From assembly GCA_963845265.1 (NCBI GenBank), contig CAWJRN010000003.1, forward strand, positions 372,001 to 436,000: DNA of 64,000 nt, written 5' to 3'. A program made the translations under genes and the position numbers. A model generated the notes under the pieces. The model was not told the DNA's origin and ran no database searches. It saw only the letters and a program-made list of their open reading frames with translations. Below, in pieces: positions 1 through 9,621 of this stretch; position 1 is the first letter of the stretch, and each line of letters starts with the position of its first letter. The DNA is from DYRB01 sp963845265 (GTDB lineage Bacteria; Pseudomonadota; Gammaproteobacteria; Chromatiales; Chromatiaceae).

Positions 1-21
1 AACCGATGGAGGGGCGGCACG

Positions 22-264
22 ATGGCCAGCATCACGATCCGCAATCTCGACGACGCGCTAAAGCGCCGTCTTCGCATCCGCGCGGCCGAGCACGGCCGTT
101 CGATGGAAGAAGAGGCGCGGGAAATCCTGCGCCTGGTCGTGGGCGAACCGGCCCCGCCCGCTAACATCGCGGCGGCGATCCGCGCCCGCGTCGCCGCCTT
201 CGGCGGTGCCGACATCGAGCTTCCGCCCCGCGAGCCGATGCGCGAGCCGCCGGTTCTGGATTGA
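22..264 (+). CDS. FitA/StbC-like antitoxin (ribbon-helix-helix)
   Basis: An 80-aa protein that opens with ASITIRNLDD, the N-terminal strand and first helix of FitA/StbC-type Arc-like antitoxins, followed by GRSMEEEAREILR, typical of this family. It should bind DNA as an RHH dimer, repress its own operon and neutralise the PIN-domain toxin encoded next. A good ribosome site (ggagggg at 8-14) precedes the ATG at 22. The stop at 262-264 is 7 nt before the toxin start, so the two are cotranscribed. Length is normal for the family. The Pro-rich C-terminal tail (EPAPP to PVLD) is the likely toxin-binding segment, by analogy. Confidence 0.88.
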   Translation: MASITIRNLDDALKRRLRIRAAEHGRSMEEEAREILRLVVGEPAPPANIAAAIRARVAAFGGADIELPPREPMREPPVLD

Positions 265-271
265 TGCCGCG

Positions 272-688
272 ATGATCATCCTGGACACCAACGTGGTTTC
301 GGAGCTGCTGCGCGCCGCGCCTGCACCGACGGTCGAGGCCTGGCTGGCCGGCCAGGACGGTACGGACATCTACCTGACGGCGATCAGCGCGGCGGAGCTA
401 CGCTACGGCGTTGCCATCATGGCGAACCGCAAGCGGCGGACGATGTTGGCCGAGGCCGTGGACGGCATGCTGCGGGAGGATTTCCGCGACCGCATCCTGC
501 CCTTCGACAGCGCCGCCGCCGACGAATACGCCCGCATCGGAGCGGATCGGAGGGCCGCGGGACGGCCGATCAGCCAGTTCGATTGCCAGATCGCCGCCAT
601 CGCCCGCGCGCATGGCGCCGCCATGGCCACCCGCAACATCGGCGATTTCGACGGCTGCGGCGTCGAGGTCATCGATCCCTGGCGTTGA
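272..688 (+). CDS. VapC/FitB-type PIN-domain toxin
   Basis: A 138-aa PIN-domain ribonuclease. MIILDTNVVSE carries the first acidic residue, AISAAELRYG the conserved Glu, and SQFDCQIAAIA the third acidic position; ATRNIGDF is the usual C-terminal motif. The reading frame is open further upstream, but MIILDTN is the family start, so the ATG at 272 is chosen. Toxins of this family cut tRNA or mRNA when not held by the antitoxin. It is paired with the RHH antitoxin 7 nt upstream. All catalytic positions look intact. Confidence 0.9.
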   Translation: MIILDTNVVSELLRAAPAPTVEAWLAGQDGTDIYLTAISAAELRYGVAIMANRKRRTMLAEAVDGMLREDFRDRILPFDSAAADEYARIGADRRAAGRPISQFDCQIAAIARAHGAAMATRNIGDFDGCGVEVIDPWR

Positions 689-750
689 GGTTGGGCGGGA
701 TGTCCCTTCTGCGACCAGGAGGCCGGGGCGGTATCTGGGGTTGGCTAGAC

Positions 751-811
751 TGAGCGCGGGGGTCAGTTCTTGAGCGCGGGGGTCAGTTCGCGTGAGCGCG
801 GGGGTCAGTTC
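751..811. repeat. Three tandem copies of a 19-bp GGGGGTCAG repeat
   Basis: The 19-bp unit tgagcgcgggggtcagttc occurs exactly at 751-769, 771-789 and 793-811, separated by 1 and 3 bases. It contains the GGGGTCAG core that recurs at several places in the window, including the inverted ends of the REP-associated transposase near 61-62 kb. Three copies with 1-3 nt spacing do not make a CRISPR. The stretch 812-927 that follows holds no gene I can recognise, only a further related tract (aactgac, catgacccc). Confidence 0.8.
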
Positions 812-927
812 TCGCATTGTCGCATCGTAAGACCCGGAACTGACTCTGCACCCACATGACCCCGTCCCGCAGAGGCAACCAAGCGACCCCTGGCCCGCGT
901 GGGAACTGCCCCCTGGCCCCGCCGGAG

Positions 928-1277
928 TCATGGGGCGAGGCGATTCACGCGCACTAGCTTGCCGCGCAGGTTGCCTTCTCGCGTAAGCGCCTCATGGATG
1001 CGCTGTGCCTGTGTCGGAAAATCGGGGTCAAAGGTGCAGACAACTATTCCCGCGTGGTTGGTAGAAGCGAGGTGCAGGCGGACGAAGTCCCTTCGGTTGA
1101 GCGTCAAGACAGCTCGGTCCAGGTCTGTGGCATAGGCTAAGACATCTGCGTCTGGAACCGCGTCCCCCGCCCGGCCGGTTTCCTGGATGGTCAGGACATC
1201 GTGGCCCATCTGTCGGAGGGACTGAACGACCGGAAGCGGGAAGTTCTCGTTGCTATAGATTGCGGCCAGCCGATCAT
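928..1277 (-). pseudogene. DUF5615 PIN-like toxin, apparent frameshift at the start
   Basis: A DUF5615 (Mut7-C-like/PIN-like) protein: SNENFPLPVV, MGHDVLTIQE, PDADVLAYA and LTLNRRDFVRLH are the family signature. The expected start is the ATG at 1277-1275, which overlaps the stop of the upstream antitoxin by 4 nt. From that ATG the reading frame is wrong after two codons: ATG ATC GGC TGG is seen where ATG ATC CGG CTG would join the family sequence RLAAIYSNENF. A one-base deletion near 1270 explains this. Alternatively translation starts at a CTG, or at the internal ATG at 1209, which would lose the first motif. It is either a recent pseudogene or a sequence error. Confidence 0.7.
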
Positions 1278-1603
1278 TCCTCGTTCTCAGCGATGGCGCG
1301 GTCTATCTCCGCGGCATTCAGGCGCGCATAGCTCCAGGCGTTGCCTAGATCTTCGGCGCGGAGTGTCGGATAGCTTGTCAGCAGCGCTGTTTCGGTCACG
1401 CCCAGGCGTCGTGCTTGCTCCAGTATCCAGATGGGGATCCGGGTTCGGACCACCCGAGCCTCCCCCCCGCAGACGCCTGGCGTCTTGTCGATGCCCGGTA
1501 CGTTCCCGCCCAAATCGCGAGCGATCCACCGCATGAGTTGTGCCTTCTCACTCGGTGAGAGTCGCGGCAGCATCTCTTGAATCGCATCGAGACCGGTTGA
1601 CAT
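1274..1603 (-). CDS. DUF433 antitoxin
   Basis: A 109-aa protein with the DUF433 core: TPGVCGGEARVVRTRIP, WILEQARRLG, then LLTSYPTLRAEDL and WSYARLN. DUF433 proteins are small winged-helix proteins that pair with DUF5615 PIN-like toxins as type II modules. An N-terminal extension of about 40 residues (ALDAIQEML-like helix) precedes the domain. The stop codon TGA overlaps the ATG of the DUF5615 gene (ATGA), the normal arrangement for this pair. The gene itself appears intact. Confidence 0.85.
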   Translation of the reverse strand: MSTGLDAIQEMLPRLSPSEKAQLMRWIARDLGGNVPGIDKTPGVCGGEARVVRTRIPIWILEQARRLGVTETALLTSYPTLRAEDLGNAWSYARLNAAEIDRAIAENEE

Positions 1604-2013
1604 CGCTCTTCTCCGCGCTGTTCTGTTTCTAGTCGCCTTAGGAACACTGGGATTCTAGCGCAGACCAGAGGGTGGCATGGTGACCTTCCTGGGCCGGCGA
1701 TATGTCCGTCACTCGGAACGTTCAATTGAAGGAGGCCGAGGGATGGGTTTCGCTGTCGCTCTATCCATCCTACAAGTGGCAGCTATGAGGTTGTGGGGTT
1801 ACGCGTAGGCGCAGGGGCCGGTTGCCCAGCCGTGGGCCCCTGTTCGCCTGGCGCCGGCTCGACCTCCTGTGCCGACGTTCGACCAGAGAATGCACTGCGT
1901 GCGGCGATGCAGCGCAATGGCAGGGCGCGGTAATCGGGGACAGACGACGAATACGGAACTGACCATGCGTTGCCGACGGCAGGCCCGGCGGCGACCCGGC
2001 CGTTGGTTGGCGG
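1604..2013. other. Intergenic stretch with a short palindromic repeat
   Basis: I see no supported gene here. At about 1740-1774 lies a short palindrome, ggatgg ... ccatcc followed by tac, resembling the truncated form of the GTAGG...CCTAC repeat found at 7.6, 10.7, 40.0 and 59.2 kb. Confidence 0.5.
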
Positions 2014-4953
2014 TTACTCCGCCTCGGTCCCCAGCGCGGTCCAAAGGTCATCTGGCCGAAGCACCGCCTTCAATCTCGCCCGGGTCTGCATCCCTTCGTC
2101 GGCCTGGTAGTCCGGATAGTCCGGGTTCGCGGCCTTGAGGATGTACCGGCCATCCGGGGCCTTGGTGACCAGGCGCAGCAGATACTGGTCCTCCCCAACT
2201 TCCTGGCGCTCGACAACGACGGTCGTACCGGTGATGGAGCCGGCCCGGTTGGAGTCGATGAGTTCCAGCAGCAGGTAGTCGCCATCCTGGACTGGCTGCT
2301 TGCCACCGTTCATGGAGTTGCCGATGGCTCGGGCGACGAAGTGGCGTTGGGGGTCCAGGCGCCCATGTCCAGGAGCCAGATGACAGGTGGCGAGGGTCTC
2401 GGCGCTACCAGAACGGAAGTGGCCGCAGGCGATGCGCAGGTCCGGGAAGTAGGGGACCTCCTGCCAGTCCGTCGGCGGGGCGGTGGGCCTGCGGAAGGGG
2501 ATGATTCTCAGCGGACTGCGCTTCTACCTCGGGTGGCTCGACTGGGGTCTGGACCTCGGGGCCCGACGCCAGCCGGGGCTCATAGGCCGCGAGTCGGTAG
2601 TCCACCAGCTCCTGGACCATGCCCTGGAAGACGGCGCGCTCGTGGTCGGCGACCGCGAAGGTCGGGGCGAAGCGCCCGTCCCGGACCTCGAACCAGGGGC
2701 TGGCCGCCGACTTGCGATTGCCGCCGGTCCAGGCGTTGATCGGGTTGGCGCTCCAGTAGGCTAACCACTTGGCTGGGTTGACGCGGTCCAGGTCGCGCAG
2801 GTCCTCTCGGATGTCGTCGACGAAGCTGCGGCGGCGGCGGAAGACGTGCAGGGCCCGGTCGGCGAGGTCCTCGACTCGCGGCGGGGTCTCGAAGCCGCCG
2901 AGCTCCAGGAAGGACTCCAGCAGGATCGCCTTGAAGCTCCGGACCATGGCCGTGGTCTCGACCTCCCGGAGGAACGCACCGTGCCGATCCAGGCAGCCGG
3001 CCTCGTCCGGTTCGAGATCGCCTTGGTCGCGAACCAGGGCCCACCAGTGGCTGCCCGTCCGACGCAGGTCCTTGAGCTTGGCGCTGGCCCGATAGACCTC
3101 GGTCAGGGTCGGGCGCCGGCCCGCGGATTCCTTCAGCGCCTGGTAGTCCGTCTCCAGGCCCTTGCCGTTGAGTCGGGTCAGGAAGTCGATGATGGCCAGG
3201 TCGTAGTTGGCGAAGCACCCGGGCGGGAGCTTGAGCTGGCCGTCGCGGACCCGGCGGCCGAAGGCGGCGAGGTCCTGGTAGCGGCTGCCGCAGTCGAACA
3301 GGGCCTGGGGCTTGTTGAGGAAGCCCTTGTGGTTGCCGATGAAGTCCAGGACCACCAGGTGCCGCTTGCCCGGGTGGCAGCGCAGGCCGCGGCCGAGCTG
3401 TTGCAGGAACAGGATCTTGGACTCGGTGGGCCTCAGCATCATGACGGTGTCGATGGCCGGGAGGTCGACGCCCTCGTTGAACAGGTCCACCGAGAAGAGC
3501 ACCTGAAGATCGCCGCGCTCCAGGGCCTCCAGGGCCGCCCCGCGGTCCATGCTGGAGCCCGCATAGACCGCCGCCGCGCGGATGCCCTCCTTGCGGAAGC
3601 GCTCGGCCATGAAGTCGGCATGGGCGGTGGAGACGCAGAAGGCCAGGGTCCGGTCCTGGGCCTTGTCGCGCCAGTGGTGCAGGGCATGGCGGGCCCGGCC
3701 CAGGGTGGCGAGCTTGTGGGACAGGGCGGTCGGGTCGAAGCGGCCGTTGCGCCAGGGGATCTCCCGGTAGTCCACGGTCTCGTCGTGGATGCCGTAATAG
3801 AGGAAGGGGCACAACAGGCCCAGCTCGACCCCGTCGAACAGGCGGCGGGTGTAGACCAGGTTGTCGTCGCACAGGCTCAGGATGTCCGACTGGTCCGTGC
3901 GCTCCGGGGTGGCGGTGAGGCCGAGGAGGAAGCGGGGCCGGAAGTGTTGCAGCAGGCGGCGATAGATGGGGGCGGCGGCATGGTGGAATTCGTCCACCAC
4001 GACGTAGTCGAAGTGGGCGCGGCTCGAACAGGGCCAGGTGTTCGGCACGGCCCAGGGTCTGGACCGAGGCGAAGAGCAGGTCCGCCTCGTCCTTGCGCCC
4101 CCCGGTGTACCAGCCGATGCGCGCATTCGGGCGCACCCGTTGGAAGCTCGCCTCGGCCTGGAGCAGGATCTCTTCGCCGGTGGGCGACGAAGAGGACGCG
4201 CCGGGCCTGTAGGCGCTCGCTGTCGAAGGCGGCGAGATAGGTCTTGCCGAGCCCGGTGGCCATGACCACCAGACCTCGGGTGTAGCCCGCCGCCCGGGTG
4301 GCCTCCAGCGCGGCGAGGGCCTCGGACTGGACCGGCGAGGGTTGGGGCCTGGGCTCTTCGGGCTCGTCCCAGGCGTGGGCCAGGGGCAGGCGTTGGACCC
4401 GGCGGCGGGTCTCGTAGGCGTCGATCCAGTCGTGGTCCAGGGTGCGGGCGTTGCCGTGATCGAAGAGGAGCTGGAACTCGTCGCGGATCTCCCGGAAGTG
4501 GCTGGCCGCGGGGTCGGCGAGGTCCTCGGGGTGGTCGATGCGGAAGTTCCACTCCAGCCCGTCGGTCAGGGCCGTGCGGCTGATGTTGCTGGAGCCGATG
4601 AACGCGGAGCCCCACAGGGCCTGGCCCTGGGCGCTGCGCACGCAGATGTACGCCTTGAGGTGGAAGCTGTGGTCCCCGGCCTCGAACAGGCGCACCTCGG
4701 CCCCGCGCTCGGCGAGCAGCAGCAGGCGGCGCAGGGCCTGGGGGTCGGTAACGTCGAGGTAGTCGCTGGTCAGGACCCGCAGGCGGGCGCCGCGGATCAG
4801 GATGGCGTCGGACAGGGCCCCAAACAGCAGGGCGAGACCGCTGGACTTGACGAAGGCCACGGCCAGATCGATCTCGTTGGCCTGGCGGATGGCGGCGAGC
4901 AGGCGCGGCAGGAAGGGGTCGCGGGCGCCGCCCGTGGTGAGTTGCTGGGGCAA
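2014..4953 (-). pseudogene. PLD-DEAD/DEAH helicase-DUF3427-S24-like protein, broken by three frameshifts
   Basis: One long gene is spread over three reading frames. N-terminal part (4953 to ~4180): phospholipase D-like domain (SFHLKAYIC, GSSNISRTAL) and Walker A region (ATGLGKTYLAAF). Middle: VQTLGRAEHL, then DEFHHA (Walker B) and LLGLTATPERTD, FSVDLFNEGVDLP, QQLGRGLR (superfamily 2 helicase motifs), then a DUF3427-like region. C-terminal part (frame change near 2510): FVARAIGNSMNGG and DGDYLLLELI, an S24/LexA-like fold. Frame changes fall near 4180, 4020 and 2510; the first looks like one extra base. The TTG start lies 3 nt after the methyltransferase stop, so the two form an operon. Helicases of this architecture often sit in defence islands, but no function is established here. 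Confidence 0.8.
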
Positions 4954-4956
4954 GGG

Positions 4957-5544
4957 TCAGGCCGCCAGCAGGGTGTTGAGCCAGCGCTCGGCGGCGCGGG
5001 CAGGGCGCAGGTCCTCGGTGATCCAGGTCTCCAGTTCCGTCAGGCCCGTGACCTGGCCCAGCAGGGCCTGGAGCCCGGCCTCATCGAGGTCGGTGAAGCG
5101 CCGGCCCTGGTGCGTGCGTTCGCCGCGGCCGTGCTTGAAGGAGGCGTAGAGGATGCCCCGGGGGCGCAGGGCCAGGGCGAGGCGGCCCAGGGCATCGGGC
5201 AGGTCCGCGGTTGGGACGTGCAGGAGGCTTGCGCAGGCCCAGATGCCGTCGAATTCCCGGTCCCACTCCAGGTCCTGGAAGCGCAGTACCTGGACGGGCT
5301 GGCCGGTGTGGCGCTCGGCCAGGTAGGCGAGGCTCGGGGAGGCATCGAAGGCGGTGACCCGATAGCCCTTTTGCAAGAAGGCCAGGGTGTCGCGGCCCGA
5401 GCCGCAGCCCGCATCGAGGATGTGCCCACCCGGCGGGATGTGCGGCAGAAACCGCGCGTAGAGGGGCGCCATGGCGACAGCGACGGTGTCCGCGAAGAAC
5501 GCCAGGGCGTTCTCCGTGTAATACCTGGTCGTAATGTCTTCCAT
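4957..5544 (-). CDS. Class I SAM-dependent methyltransferase
   Basis: A 195-aa Rossmann-fold methyltransferase: ILDAGCGSGRDTLAF is motif I, VTAFDASP the motif II acidic strand, and FDGIWACASLLHV motif IV; ALRPRGILYASF is motif V/VI. The length fits a minimal SAM methyltransferase of the TehB/UbiE-like small-molecule type rather than a DNA methylase, since no DPPY or NPPY motif is present. It is immediately upstream of, and probably cotranscribed with, the broken PLD-helicase gene (3-nt gap). The pair methyltransferase-helicase suggests a joint role in nucleic acid metabolism or defence, but the substrate is unknown. Confidence 0.85.
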   Translation of the reverse strand: MEDITTRYYTENALAFFADTVAVAMAPLYARFLPHIPPGGHILDAGCGSGRDTLAFLQKGYRVTAFDASPSLAYLAERHTGQPVQVLRFQDLEWDREFDGIWACASLLHVPTADLPDALGRLALALRPRGILYASFKHGRGERTHQGRRFTDLDEAGLQALLGQVTGLTELETWITEDLRPARAAERWLNTLLAA

Positions 5545-5783
5545 CCGCAGGTCTCCAAGGGTGCCGAGTGCCTAGTGTCTCCGGTCCTGCGGTGGAGTGG
5601 AAGGCGGCATAGAACTTGATCTTGTGCACCTGCACGAGGGCCTGGCGTCCCTGGGTCCCGGATGCTCCAGCGGACGTGTGATGGGCAGGTCCGCCAGACG
5701 TTCGACATCGGCCGGCAGGTATTGGCCCACATAGCCGCGGATCAGGGGTTGATGGCCGGAGCATCCAAGCAGTCACGAGGCAG

Positions 5784-6385
5784 TCACTGCGAGTCGGAGA
5801 TATTCGCGGCAGACTCGAATATGACCTTGTCGTAGACCTCGCGCAGCAGCAAGGTGCAGCCGATGGACTCCAACGGAATTGGCGCATCGGGGTCGGTGTA
5901 GGCATCGAGCAGCCAGCGATCATCGGGCTGGCGGGTGAAAACGTCGATGGCGAGGCGGTCTTGCGAGATCAGCGGTTTTGCCGCAGGCCCTGCAGACCGC
6001 GGTAGGCGGCGAACTTGCCTCCACGGTCGTAACCCTCGGTGGAGGGGGAGAGGACCTCGGCTACCAGGGTCGCGTCGGTTACGGCATCTTTGCGCCCGTC
6101 GTGAAAGGCTGGCGGATCGCACAGGACGACCACGTCCGGGTAGGCACAGACATCCGCGGTTTCGGCTCGCAGGCGCATGTCGCTGGACATGACGGTACAG
6201 GGGCGCGACTTGAGTTTCTGGTGTAACTCGCTGGCCAGATTAATAGTGATCAGGTTGTGGTTGAAGGTTGCCTCGACCATGGCGAAGACCTGGCCCGCGA
6301 CGTACTCGCGCTTGGCATCGATGCACTCGCGCTCGGCAGCCAGGTAGTCTTCGAAGCTGTAGTAGGGCCTAGGCTGAATCGACAT
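5784..6385 (-). pseudogene. Uma2 family (DUF820) endonuclease-like gene, one frameshift
   Basis: The N-terminal 135 residues are typical Uma2: YYSFEDYLAAE, REYVAGQVFAMV, SSDMRLR, YPDVVVLCDPP, LVAEVLSPSTEGYDRGGKF. These contain the PD-(D/E)XK-like core residues (D in YPDVVV, E in VAEVLSPST). After KFAAYRGLQGLR the frame breaks near 5975, and the expected tail continues in another frame as LISQDRLAIDVFTRQPDD...LLLREVYDKV to a stop at 5784. One base is missing compared with the normal reading (…REYLLISQ). Family members are about 190-200 aa, matching the combined length. Likely a pseudogene or a sequencing indel. Confidence 0.8.
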
Positions 6386-6423
6386 GCGCCGCCTCCTGAT
6401 TCAATCTGCGCGAGTATAGCCCC

Positions 6424-7593
6424 ATGACCCACTCACCCGGAAAGCAGGTCGCCAAGCGACTCTACCTGCACCTCAGCGGACTTCGGGCTCGGGTCGCCGC
6501 GGCTGAAGGTTTGGCCGGCCTGACCAGGAGCGAGGGCTACAACCTGGTCCGGCTGGATCTGGACGGCCCCGCCGTCGCTCCGCTCCACTACCCGGACTTC
6601 TTCGAAGCCCCCTTTCCCTCCCTGGCGGTGAGCTGGCTGGTGGACGCGGGGACGGTCTCCTACCGTACCTGCTCGGACCCACTGAACCCTGCGATCCTGC
6701 ACCGCAAGGAGTTACTACTGCCAGTGGACCATCCGCGACGCGACGAGTTTCCGGCCCTGACTGACCTGCGAGTCCGTCGGATTCTTCGACGATCCGCGCG
6801 GCATCGGGTACCGGTGCCAGTGGGAGGCGCTGATTACCGAGCGGGGCTACCGAGTCGCGGGCCACGCTCTGGCCCCTCTTGGCAATTACGAGTCGGCGGG
6901 GTCTGGTTCCCAACTACCCGGAGCAGGTGGCCTTTGAGGAAGCGCTGAGGCGCTCGGGTTGTTCGACCTCTCCGTTAGGCCTCGCCGCGGGTGCTGTCCG
7001 AGACCCTCGATCGCCACCGCTGGCAGATCGAGGGATACAAACTCAAGCGCGCGCGCAGCATCCCGGACCTGGATGCGCCTTGCGGGCGTTTCCTTTCTTT
7101 TCGCCAACTGATCGAGTGCGGCGAGACCCAGGCCAGCACGGGGCTCGAGAATCTCCCGCGGCAACCAGAGAGCTGGAACGCCCTATTCGACCTGGCGACC
7201 GAGGTGCTGGACCCGGTGATCGACTGGTTCGGCATGGTGCGGCTGACCTATGGCTTCTGCTCGCCGGAGCTGGCCAGGGCCATCCCCGGACGCATCGCCC
7301 CCAAGCTGGACCAGCATGCGGCCCACGAGGTCAACCGCCTGGGTCGACCCGTGTGCCCCCGCCTGGGGGCTGCGGTCGATTTCATCGTGGACGATGAGGA
7401 CATGCTGGAGGTGGCCCGCTGGGTGGCGACCAATACCCCATTCGATCGGCTCTATTTTTACGGGTCTGATCTGCCGATTCACGTGAGCTACGGGCCGGAT
7501 CATTCCCGGCAGGTGGTGCTGATGGTCGCGGGCAAGTCAGGACGATTGGTTCCCCGCGCCGTTACGACCGAGGGGCTCTTGGAGCTTGCGTGA
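6424..7593 (+). pseudogene. HRKE/M15-like protein related to phosphorothioation-associated genes, several frameshifts
   Basis: Three blocks in different frames read as one protein of about 390 aa. Block 1 (6424 to ~6765) contains LYLHLSGLRA, LHYPDFFEAPFPSL and ILHRKELLLP, which resemble from memory the C-terminal part of the proteins annotated as DNA phosphorothioation-associated methyltransferases. It continues in a second frame with ESVGFFDDPRGIGYR and GYRVAGHALAPLGN, and in a third with LVPNYPEQVAFEEALRRSG. Block 3 (6991-7593) contains RLTYGFCSPELA, DQHAAHE, RLGAAVDFIV and LYFYGSDLPIHVSYGP, a pattern like M15A peptidase folds (H..G.A.D and final H). Shifts fall near 6765, 6890-6945 and 6985. 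Function unknown; broken as it stands. Confidence 0.6.
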
Positions 7594-7620
7594 CTGGTGA
7601 GACCGGGCCAGTATTCCCCT

Positions 7621-7707
7621 AGGATGGGTAGAGCGCAGAGAAACCCATCGTTGGCAGGCACCTAATCCGTTGATTGCTGGGTTTCGCTGCGCTCAACCCA
7701 GCCTACG
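7621..7707. repeat. GTAGG-type palindromic intergenic repeat
   Basis: The segment runs from aggatgggtagagcgcagag through ccgttgattgctgggtttcg to gctcaacccagcctacg. Its right half matches the repeats at 10709-10794 and 59241-59310, which carry gtaggctgggttga and the inverted tcaacccagcctac. It lies between two decayed genes. It is a dispersed REP/MITE-like element of the chromosome; I cannot say which transposase moves it. Confidence 0.65.
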
Positions 7708-7729
7708 GATCTGGTTCCGTTATTTCGGC

Positions 7730-8108
7730 CTAGGGCTCCAATAGTTCGCCAGCTCCGGAAAGATGCGCCTGGTCCCTCCGCGGGGGTCGGGCTGGTCTCC
7801 GGCGTACCGTGGAATCAAGTGAATATCCTGGTGCGTCAGGGTTCATGCCCGCCGCAGCGCCGACGTTGACTCCGACATTGAACCCGTCCGGGCGACGCTC
7901 TACCGTGATCTGCTCGGCTGCCTGCCGCAGTGCCTGCTAATTTCGCGCATCTCGCCGGGGGCCTTCGAACAGGTCCGCGAATTGCTTGGGGATGGCCAGG
8001 GTGTGGTCGGGGGAGACAGGGAACGCGTCCCGAATGGTAAGCGTCCATGCGACTCGGCGACGGTGCGTTCCGGGTCAGTCGGCAGAAGGGGCATTCCGTA
8101 GTGGGCAT
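7730..8108 (-). pseudogene. HIT family hydrolase, degraded
   Basis: Pieces in different frames reconstruct a HIT (histidine triad) protein of about 125-130 aa: ECPFCRL (N-terminal zinc-like CxxC), then LPF..RDAFPVSPDHTLAIPK-like sequence, a helical middle, FNVGVN and finally HQDIHLIPRYAGDQPDPRGG with the tail RIFPELANYWSP. The active-site motif should read HxHxH; here only the outer His residues of HQDIH remain, so the catalytic triad itself is damaged as well as the frame. An in-frame TAG also appears in the middle. This supports true decay rather than a single sequencing error. Confidence 0.7.
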
Positions 8109-8349
8109 GGTCCGGTTCGGCAGTGTCAGCAAGGGAAACGGCTGGGCAATGGCCAATGCCAGAACGCGGGGTGATGGTCGATTGGCAGGTGTGGCGACTC
8201 AAGCAACTGGGCGTCGTGGTGGTATAAATGCATGGCGTCGGTGGGGCCTGGCCGCATCGTCTGCCAAGCACCAGCCTCGCGCCGATCAAGGAGACCGCCG
8301 TGCCCGCCACCGATACAATCGCAATGCTGTCCCAGGGAATTCGCACCAA

Positions 8350-9395
8350 GTGCTTTGGCTTCTGCCACTTGTGTTGGCGCTGCCCGCACTGAAGGTCATC
8401 ATTGTTGCCTCGAGTTCGGGGCCGCGTCGGCGAGGCGCGCGTCGGCGCTGTCCTGGACCGTATCGGGACCGAGACGCTGCACGACATCATCCTGCCCGAC
8501 GGCCGTGGAGGCTTGACCCAGATCGATCATCTGGTCCTGACCGGAGCGAGCCTCCTGGTGGTCGAGACCAAGAACTACAGCGGCTCAATCTTTGGCCAGG
8601 AGCGGGAGTCCCAATGGACCCAGAAACTCGGGCCCCAGACCAATCGCTTCCAGAACCCACTCCGCCAGAACTATGGGCACATCCAGGCGGTCCAGGCCCT
8701 GGTGCCCGGGGTGCCTGTGCTCGGCAGGGTGGTGTTCACCGATGACGCGCGGTTTCAGCAGGGGATGCCTGCCAGCGTGGTTGAGCCTGAGCGACCTGCG
8801 GCGAGAACTGCGCCCTCTGATGGGGGACGCGGCACCTTACCCCCATCTTCGCCGGGCTTGGCCGACGTTAAGGAGACCGGCCGACCAAAGCCCTGAGGCG
8901 CGAAAGGCCCACCTGCGATGCGCTGCGGGCGAGGCGGGGGCCTGATCGACGACGGCAGGTCGCCTGGGGCCTTCTGGCGTCGTCCGCACTTGTGGCGACT
9001 GGACTCTGGCTTTGGCCGTCCTCCGAGTCACCATTCCCGCCCAAGCGTCGGGGGCCGGTCGCAGCCCAGGCAGTCGTGCCGGCACCTAGCGCCCTGACCT
9101 GGTCCGACAAGAACCTTCCTGCGTCGTCGGTACCTGTGGCGATTGGACTCGGACTCTGGCCGATCCCGAGACAGCGTCCGCTGTCAAACCTCGGGAGGCG
9201 GTCGTCGCCCACGCAGTCGCGCAGGCCCCTAGCGCCCTGACTTGGTCTGACAAGAATCCAGCGGGGTCCGACGTCGCGCGAGAAGCCTGCCAAAATGCCC
9301 TCGCGGCTGTTCTTATCAATAACAGTGCAGAGCACCGGAACCTGCGGGATCGGGCCTGCGCCAAGCAACCGAACAGGCCGAATGCCAACCGGTAG
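8350..9395 (+). pseudogene. NERD-domain membrane protein, frameshifted and internally duplicated
   Basis: The N-terminus LWLLPLVLALPALKVII (possible GTG start at 8350) is a membrane anchor. After a frame change near 8400 comes the NERD nuclease-related domain: RGRVGEARVGAVLDRI, DGRGGLTQIDHLVL, LLVVETKNYSG and RVVFTDDARF. A further shift near 8780 leads to SLSDLRRELRPL. The tail has VATGLWLWP-type hydrophobic stretches repeated twice and ends, again in a shifted frame, with REACQNALAAVLINNSAEH and a stop at 9395. The E-x-K motif (VVETKNY) of the nuclease-like core is intact. Family members are membrane-anchored proteins of unclear function; this copy cannot make a full product as written. Confidence 0.65.
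8967..9255 (+). repeat. Imperfect tandem duplication, unit about 144 bp
   Basis: Two adjacent copies of a ~143-144-bp segment can be aligned: gtggcgactggactc at 8992 against gtggcgattggactc at 9136, and ctagcgccctgac at 9086 against the same string at 9229. The copies lie in the C-terminal part of the NERD-like gene and encode two versions of a hydrophobic LWLWP/LGLWP stretch. The divergence between copies shows the duplication is not recent. Confidence 0.7.
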
Positions 9396-9621
9396 GCGGT
9401 CCATCGGCGCAGGCGCGCGGCCCTGGGCGTGAACCGCGGCTGGCCTATTCTTGCGTTTTTCGGCTGAACGGCTCTTATCCGGACCCTACGGGAGCCGTGT
9501 TCCGTGTGGGTGATCGTCAGCCCGCGGGGGGGGATCAAGGGTTGCTTCGCGCAGCTGCATGGGCCCCGAGTGGCTGCGGGTCTACCATTGCCTTTTTTGC
9601 GGCTGATCGACTCGTTTGACG

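Noticed and set aside
751..811. Possible CRISPR array
   Set aside because: Only three 19-bp copies with 1- and 3-nt spacers; no spacers of normal size and no cas genes.
2846..5619. Long plus-strand open frames across the helicase and methyltransferase genes
   Set aside because: Their translations lack recognisable motifs, whereas the minus strand shows helicase motifs in three linked frames.
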